Of a stretch of DNA of 46,257 nt, positions 41,669-46,257 are shown piece by piece. Below the pieces are notes generated by a model. It was not told the DNA's origin, did not search any database, and saw only the letters and a program-made list of their open reading frames with translations. Within the stretch, counting starts at the first letter, position 1; every line of letters begins with the position of its first letter. The translations under genes were made by a program, and so were the position numbers. Where the stretch lies: contig CAZMGT010000027.1 of the NCBI GenBank assembly GCA_964565895.1, forward strand, positions 1 to 46,257, in the 5' to 3' direction. Source of the DNA: CAZMGT01 sp964565895. GTDB lineage: Bacteria; Armatimonadota; Zipacnadia; UBA1398; CAZMGT01.

Positions 41669-42781
41669 TTAAGAGAATGTGCAGATTTCGTGCACCAAGT
41701 CGATGTAGTACTTAAAGTTTTCAAACGGCACATCGGGAGGCACGGAGTGGTCGACAAACGGCGAATAGCCGCCCTGCTTTACCAGCTCGGGAACCTTGGA
41801 GAGCACCTCGCGTTCGATGTCCTTCTTCGTGCACCCTTCGCGCAGGGCACGCTTGTCGATATTTCCGAAAAGAAGCAGGCGCTTGCCGTATTGCTCGCGA
41901 TATTTCAGCGCGTCGCACCCGGCGGCGACCTCCAGGGGATAGACCAGGTTTACGTTGGCCTCGAGCCACAGGGGGATGAGCTCGTCGAGGTTGCCGTCGG
42001 AGTCCACCATGATGATCTTAATCCCATATTCGTTGAGCACCTTAGTCACGCGCTTGAGCGGCTCCATGATAAACTCGCGAAACAACGCGGGCGAGATGAG
42101 CGGCCCGGTCTTCATGGCCATGTCCTCCCAGATCGCGGCAAAGTCGATGTCTGGGATCTCGTCTAACGCGCGTTCGATAAGCTTAAGCACGAAGTTCGCC
42201 ACGTGGTCGGTCATCTCGTGCACGAGGTCCGGGCAGTCGTAGTACCACAGGGCGAGGTTTTCCATGCCCACCCAGTTGCGGATCCAGCCGTAAAACGAGC
42301 CCGCGTTAATGCCCAGGGGATAGTCGCGCCCGCGGTAGCAGCGCTTAAGATCTTCCCAATATTGGGGATAGCGGCAGGCGTGGTTTGGGTTTAGCCGCTG
42401 CTTAAGCTTCTCCCACGTCTCGCGGTCGCGCACGGGGTAGACGAGCCACTGCGACATGCCGATTTCGCGGTCGGTCCAGCGCTTGGTCCGCCCGCCCAGC
42501 TCGTCTTCCACGATGCACCAGTGTTTCGTTTGCTCCACGACTTTCGTTTCCAGCGGGGGCCAGAGGCCCATGTTAATGGGGATGTGCTCGATGCGGTCGA
42601 AGCCGAAGTATTCGTTAAAGTGCACGTCCGCCGGCATGCCCTCGCGCAGCCAGCGCCGGCGCGTTTCGTTAAACGTCCACTGGGGCATGAAGAACACGCG
42701 ATCCGGCTGGCCGTACTGAAACGTGGCGTGAAACCTTTCGCGCGGGGACATTTTGGGGCGCTTGCTCGACGTTGCGGACAT
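41669..42781 (-). CDS. UroD/MtaA-like family protein, first gene of leftward operon
   Basis: A 370-residue UroD-superfamily protein. It begins KMSPRERFHATFQYGQPDRV, a typical start for this group, and has the central strands YGIKIIMVDSDGNLDELIPL and LLLFGNIDKRAL, with the late loop YSPFVDHSVPPDVPFENFKY. The strand that in MtaA-type enzymes reads H-x-C is here D-S-D-G, so the zinc-ligand pair is lacking; the late Cys is also absent. Such proteins are common next to sugar genes in these bacterial groups, and their reaction is not established. Possibly they handle methylated sugars or serve as binding proteins, which is inference. AGGGGAGG stands before the ATG. It is divergent from the MFS gene across 247 bases, a gap with A-runs but no clear promoter pair. 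Confidence 0.87.
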   Translation of the reverse strand: MSATSSKRPKMSPRERFHATFQYGQPDRVFFMPQWTFNETRRRWLREGMPADVHFNEYFGFDRIEHIPINMGLWPPLETKVVEQTKHWCIVEDELGGRTKRWTDREIGMSQWLVYPVRDRETWEKLKQRLNPNHACRYPQYWEDLKRCYRGRDYPLGINAGSFYGWIRNWVGMENLALWYYDCPDLVHEMTDHVANFVLKLIERALDEIPDIDFAAIWEDMAMKTGPLISPALFREFIMEPLKRVTKVLNEYGIKIIMVDSDGNLDELIPLWLEANVNLVYPLEVAAGCDALKYREQYGKRLLLFGNIDKRALREGCTKKDIEREVLSKVPELVKQGGYSPFVDHSVPPDVPFENFKYYIDLVHEICTFS

Positions 42782-43028
42782 AGCCTAGCCTCCCCTGCTC
42801 CGCGGATTACGCCCTGGCAGCGGCAAAAAAAATGTTTTGCAATTTGCTTCTTAGGCAGGGAACGGGGGACCTGCGACAGAAGCTAACAGCGCGCAAAACG
42901 GAGGCCAGCAAAGCGAAGTCTGGGGCGCCGCGGGGCGAGGTCGGAGGTGCCTTGGGCTATTGATTTTGTCCGCCGCGTCGTGTGCCGCGGCGCCAGGCAA
43001 GTCAGATTGAGGCGAGGGAGAGTTGACC

Positions 43029-44753
43029 ATGGCTGAGACCGAGGAAAGGGCGCAACCGCAGTATCGGCTTGTGCAGTTGTTCGTGCTCAGTTGTATTGCC
43101 CTGGCCACAGCGGCAATGCTCAACGGCCTGCGCGCCTATGTGCTCGAGGACGTGAGCTTAGAGTTCGGCCTGCTCGCCAAGACCATCGGCTGGGCCTGGG
43201 GCGCGTACTGGCTGGCGTTCGCGATGTTCGTCATTTTCGGCAGCCCCATGTGCGACTATGTGGGCATGGGCCGGCTGATGGGCATCGCCGGCGTGTTTCA
43301 TATCATCGGCACGGCAGTTTGCGTCAGCGTGTCCTACCTGCGCGGGTTTACCACGCCGGAGGTTGTCTTTTGGGCAGGCATGTTTTGCCTGGGGTTGGCC
43401 CACGGCCTGGTCGAGGCGGTTATCAACCCGCTCATCGCCACGCTCTATCGCGAGCAGAAGACGCGCATGCTTAATATCCTGCACGCCTGGTGGCCGGGCG
43501 GGTTGGTTATCGGCACGCTGCTCGGCTTTGCCCTAGGCAAGTTCGACGTGCAGTGGCGCATTCAGTTGAGCATTATCTTCCTCCCCTCGGTGATTTACTT
43601 CATCCTCGTCCTGCTCACCAAGTTCCCGCCCACCGAGCGCGTGGAGCACGGCGTGCCCGCGAAGGAAATGCTCCGCGAGGCATTCCGGCCGCTATACTTG
43701 GCGATTTGGATGTGCATGTTCTTAACCGCGGCCACGGAGCTCGGCCCCGGGGCGTGGACCGAGGCCATGCTCACCAAGACCGTGGGGTTCAGCGGGATCT
43801 TGGCCCTGGCCTATATCAGCATGCTCATGTTCGTCTTCCGGCACTTCGCCGGGCCGCTCGCCCAGAAGTTCTCGCCCATCGGGCTAATGTGGCTGTCGTC
43901 GTTGCTCGCGGGAATCGGGCTGTTTGGGCTGTCGCTCGCTAAGTCCCCGTTGCCGGCGATCGTCGCCACGACGTTCTGGGGCGTGGGCGTGTGTTACATG
44001 TGGCCCACGATGCTCGGGATCACCTCGGAGCGGTTCCCCAAGGGCGGGGCACTGCTTATCGGGATGACGGGGTTTGCGGGCACGCTGTCCACGTTCTTCG
44101 TCCTGCCGGCAATGGGCAAGATCTATGATATTTACACGCAAAAGTTCCTCCCCGCGGGGGAGCAGCTTCAGAACTTGCTCAAGCAAATCGAGGCCGGCGG
44201 GGCGGCGAAGGAGGCGGCGCAGGCGATCCTCGAGCCCGCGCGCACGCAGGCCGTGCCCTATGCCTACCAGTACGTTTCCGCAGTGGCCATCTTCCTGCTC
44301 GTGGTGTTCGGGATAATCTGGCTCTGGGACCGCGCGCGGGGCGGCTACCAGGCGGTGGACATCTCCAAGCGCGCCGAGGAGGAGCCCGTGGAGCTCGGCC
44401 CAGAAGCCTCGTTCTTCGACCGCATGCTGTGCGACGGCGTACACCCGGGCAACGGCGCGCACGTGTTGCTCTACGTGCTGTGCATCGCCGGCGCGCCGTT
44501 GGCGACGATTATCGGCTCGCTGCTCCAAGCGATCCTCGCTGGGCTGGGGATCGAAGCGGCTGTGCTTAAGCCGGCGATGACCGTGGGGATCATCGTCTCG
44601 CCCCTTGCGCTGATCATCGGGCTGCTTGGCCTGGCTACATGCAAGACGGCCCAGGGCAAGATGTGGGCGCGGTCTATGGCCGTGGGCGGCGTGCTCTGGG
44701 TAATCGCCTGGTCGGTGCTCATGCCGCTGGCGGTGTGGGCCACTGGGCCGTAG
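43029..44753 (+). CDS. Major facilitator superfamily transporter with three extra C-terminal helices
   Basis: A 574-residue inner-membrane protein. Twelve helices resemble a sugar or carbohydrate-derivative MFS permease: LFVLSCIALATAAMLNGLRA, the TM4 segment GMFCLGLAHGLVEAVINPLI and TM5 LHAWWPGGLVIGTLLGFALG, with TM7 TAATELGPGAWT. After helix 12 and a charged linker there are three further helices (from NGAHVLLYVLCIAGAPLAT to VLWVIAWSVLMPLAVWA), giving about 15. ATG 43029 has GGGAGAG at a normal distance; TTG 43023 is an alternative. Next downstream, past a terminator, is the exported Gfo/Idh/MocA gene. The substrate is probably a sugar or sugar acid; I infer this from context. Confidence 0.85.
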   Translation: MAETEERAQPQYRLVQLFVLSCIALATAAMLNGLRAYVLEDVSLEFGLLAKTIGWAWGAYWLAFAMFVIFGSPMCDYVGMGRLMGIAGVFHIIGTAVCVSVSYLRGFTTPEVVFWAGMFCLGLAHGLVEAVINPLIATLYREQKTRMLNILHAWWPGGLVIGTLLGFALGKFDVQWRIQLSIIFLPSVIYFILVLLTKFPPTERVEHGVPAKEMLREAFRPLYLAIWMCMFLTAATELGPGAWTEAMLTKTVGFSGILALAYISMLMFVFRHFAGPLAQKFSPIGLMWLSSLLAGIGLFGLSLAKSPLPAIVATTFWGVGVCYMWPTMLGITSERFPKGGALLIGMTGFAGTLSTFFVLPAMGKIYDIYTQKFLPAGEQLQNLLKQIEAGGAAKEAAQAILEPARTQAVPYAYQYVSAVAIFLLVVFGIIWLWDRARGGYQAVDISKRAEEEPVELGPEASFFDRMLCDGVHPGNGAHVLLYVLCIAGAPLATIIGSLLQAILAGLGIEAAVLKPAMTVGIIVSPLALIIGLLGLATCKTAQGKMWARSMAVGGVLWVIAWSVLMPLAVWATGP

Positions 44754-44790
44754 GCTGATAGCGCTGAGGTGCCTTTGGCGCTTGTCCTGC

Positions 44791-44837
44791 AAAAACTCCC
44801 GCGGGCGCTGGCGACCGCCACGCCCGCGGTGATTTTT
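44791..44837 (+). terminator. Rho-independent terminator after the MFS gene
   Basis: CCGCGGGCG (44799-44807) pairs perfectly with CGCCCGCGG (44821-44829); inner GGCG/CGCC extends the stem. AAAAA (44791-44795) and TTTTT (44833-44837) flank it, so it may act in both directions. It begins 38 bases after the MFS stop codon and separates this gene from the oxidoreductase. Confidence 0.85.
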
Positions 44838-44945
44838 GCCCGAGAGACAGCCGGGTTTGCCGCTGGGAAAAGGGGCGCGTTTGCGCCGCTGCGAAAGTTT
44901 TCGCGGTTGCGGTAATCATCTATCGCTAAAACGTGCCTGGGGGCG

Positions 44946-46256
44946 ATGGCTGTGCCGAAAAAGGGTCTTTCGCGCAGGGAGTTCGTCCGCGCCAGCGCCG
45001 CCGCGGCGGCCGGCGTGGCGGCGTTTGCTCCGCGGCGCGTGCTTGGGGCAAACGAGCGCATTCGCGTGGGATTCATCGGCGTGGGCAACCGCGGGAGCCA
45101 GCTTCTCGCGGCAACTTTGCCCAACGACGACGTGGAAGTCGTCGCCGTGTGCGACGTTTACGAGCCATATATGGACCGCGCGGAGAAGAAGATCGGCAAG
45201 AAGGTAGACAAGTACATCGACTTTCGCAAGCTGCTCGAGCGCAACGACATCGACGCCGTGTTTATCGCCACGCCGGATCACTGGCACGCCATCCAAACGA
45301 TCTCTGCCTGCAACGCGGGCAAGGACGTTTACGTGGAGAAGCCGCTGTCGATCACCATCGTGGAGGGCCGGCGCATGGTCGAGGCCGCGCGGCGGAACAA
45401 GCGCGTCGTCCAGGTGGGCACGCATCGGCGCTCGTCAACGCTCTACCGCGAGCTGGTGGACCTTGTCCAGCGGGGAACGGTGGGCAAGGTCACCGTGGCG
45501 CGGTGCTATCGGCTAAGCAATATGTATCCCAAGGGCATCGGCAAGGCGCCGGACGGCCCCCCGCCGCCGGGGATGCACTGGGACCTGTGGCTTGGGCCGC
45601 GGCCCGCGCGGCCGTTTAACGAGACCATTGCCCCGTATAAGTTCCGCTGGTGGAAGGCCTATTCGTCGCAGATCGCTAACTGGGGCGTGCACTACTTCGA
45701 CGCCATTCGCTGGGTGCTCGGCGAGGTTGCTCCGGCCTCCGTCTCCGCCCACGGGGGCAAGTTTGCCGTGGACGACATGCGCAACATTCCGGACACGATG
45801 ATCGCGCTTTATGAGTTCGCCTCGGGCCGGCTGCTCACGTTCGGCCAGTTCGAGGCCTGCGGCAACCCCGCGCTCCCCAAGAGCGGCGAGATCGAGCTCC
45901 GCGGCACACTGGGCACGGTCTACGCGAGCACGCGGCAGTTTGAGATCGTCCCCGAGCGCGGCGGGCAGTTCCAAGACCCCGAGCCGCGCATGGAGCCGAT
46001 GACCAGAAAATCGCGCGACCGCGACCTTACCGCGCAGCACGTGCGCAACTTCCTCGACTGCATCAAGTCGCGCCAAAAGCCCAACGCCGACGTGGAGGAG
46101 GGGCACCGCTCGACGACGTTCTCGCACTTGGGGAACATCGCCCTGGCCACGCGCTCGCGCATCGAGTGGGACCCGGCAAACGAGCGGATAACGAACAACA
46201 AGGAAGCAAACGAGCTGTTGCACTACGAATACCGCGCCCCGTGGAAGCTGGAGTAG
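44946..46256 (+). CDS. Tat-exported Gfo/Idh/MocA-family oxidoreductase
   Basis: A 436-residue NAD(P)-dependent oxidoreductase. The leader contains SRREFVR (twin-arginine), an Ala-rich hydrophobic stretch and RRVLGA, so the folded enzyme with its cofactor is probably exported. The dinucleotide motif is GVGNRG (45-50), the cofactor-proximal EKP is at 131-133, and the C-terminal domain has NWGVHYFDAIRW (245-256) with the likely catalytic His. The C-terminus ends in the W-K-L-E found in exported planctomycete-type members. Such enzymes oxidise or reduce sugars, inositols or glycosides; the substrate is unknown. The gene is complete, ending one base before the window edge. The ribosome site (GGGGGCG) is modest. 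Confidence 0.93.
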   Translation: MAVPKKGLSRREFVRASAAAAAGVAAFAPRRVLGANERIRVGFIGVGNRGSQLLAATLPNDDVEVVAVCDVYEPYMDRAEKKIGKKVDKYIDFRKLLERNDIDAVFIATPDHWHAIQTISACNAGKDVYVEKPLSITIVEGRRMVEAARRNKRVVQVGTHRRSSTLYRELVDLVQRGTVGKVTVARCYRLSNMYPKGIGKAPDGPPPPGMHWDLWLGPRPARPFNETIAPYKFRWWKAYSSQIANWGVHYFDAIRWVLGEVAPASVSAHGGKFAVDDMRNIPDTMIALYEFASGRLLTFGQFEACGNPALPKSGEIELRGTLGTVYASTRQFEIVPERGGQFQDPEPRMEPMTRKSRDRDLTAQHVRNFLDCIKSRQKPNADVEEGHRSTTFSHLGNIALATRSRIEWDPANERITNNKEANELLHYEYRAPWKLE

Positions 46257-46257
46257 G

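Noticed and set aside
40493..42166. Long open frame on the plus strand (about 557 codons)
   Set aside because: It lies opposite the GH5-like hydrolase and UroD-like genes, has no domain pattern or ribosome site, and is an expected by-product of GC-rich codon usage.
1..46257. tRNA, rRNA, CRISPR array, insertion sequence or prophage
   Set aside because: Scanning by eye on both strands gave no cloverleaf with anticodon, no regularly spaced repeats, no transposase or integrase motif. A covariance-model scan would be needed to exclude small RNAs.

Overview
The window is GC-rich and densely coded, with Shine-Dalgarno sites ahead of most genes. It looks like a chromosomal segment of a Gram-negative, polysaccharide-degrading bacterium. 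The gene set combines Tat-exported Gfo/Idh/MocA oxidoreductase and sulfatase, several xylose-isomerase-like TIM barrels, UroD/MtaA-like proteins, DUF6259 and DUF5060-type hydrolases, a YetA/PcRGLX-type lyase and a MoxR-DUF58 operon. That combination is familiar from Planctomycetota and other PVC-type lineages, and also from Armatimonadota, Sumerlaeota and Hydrogenedentota. I cannot fix the phylum from sequence alone. I saw no tRNA, rRNA, CRISPR array, insertion sequence or phage gene.

Region 1 (1-7774) is a carbohydrate locus in two divergent arms. Leftward lie an exported PcRGLX/YetA-like protein and a kelch-type protein cut by the window edge. Rightward lie a cytoplasmic sulfatase-fold protein with Thr in the nucleophile position and a large exported DUF6259-type hydrolase. 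Region 2 (7786-13356) is housekeeping: a Sir2 deacylase, a small membrane protein fusing part of a type II secretion F domain to a ClpX-type zinc finger, the FtsK translocase and RimO. Region 3 (13437-18971) is a tightly packed operon: zinc-ribbon membrane protein, DUF4129, DUF4350, MoxR ATPase, DUF58. Its DUF4129 gene appears to start with AUC. An EamA permease lies convergent to it.

Region 4 (20022-26927) holds a GxGYxYP-like exported protein with a CBM9-like tail, a pteridine-reductase-type SDR, an exported GH29 alpha-L-fucosidase, a lower-GC deacetylase-like gene and a sugar isomerase/epimerase. A 13-bp direct repeat marks the fucosidase/deacetylase-like junction. Region 5 (27062-33677) has a PAS-GAF-PAS hybrid histidine kinase with two receiver domains, a stand-alone receiver, a Tat-exported Cys-type sulfatase ending at a strong terminator, and a convergent AGCS sodium:amino-acid symporter.

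Region 6 (34289-46256) carries three UroD-like proteins, a DUF4185-like exported protein, a possible frameshifted Cys-rich remnant, a leftward operon (UroD-like, DUF5060/GH5-type hydrolase, exported TIM-barrel epimerase, terminator), a 15-helix MFS transporter and a Tat-exported Gfo/Idh/MocA oxidoreductase. Taken together, the secreted hydrolases, lyase and sulfatase would release sugars, transporters import them, and epimerases, oxidoreductases and UroD-like proteins process them. No TonB/SusCD-type uptake genes are present. The least explained items are the two zinc-finger/membrane fusions, the Thr-type sulfatase homologue, the UroD-like trio lacking the usual zinc Cys, and the Cys-rich remnant.
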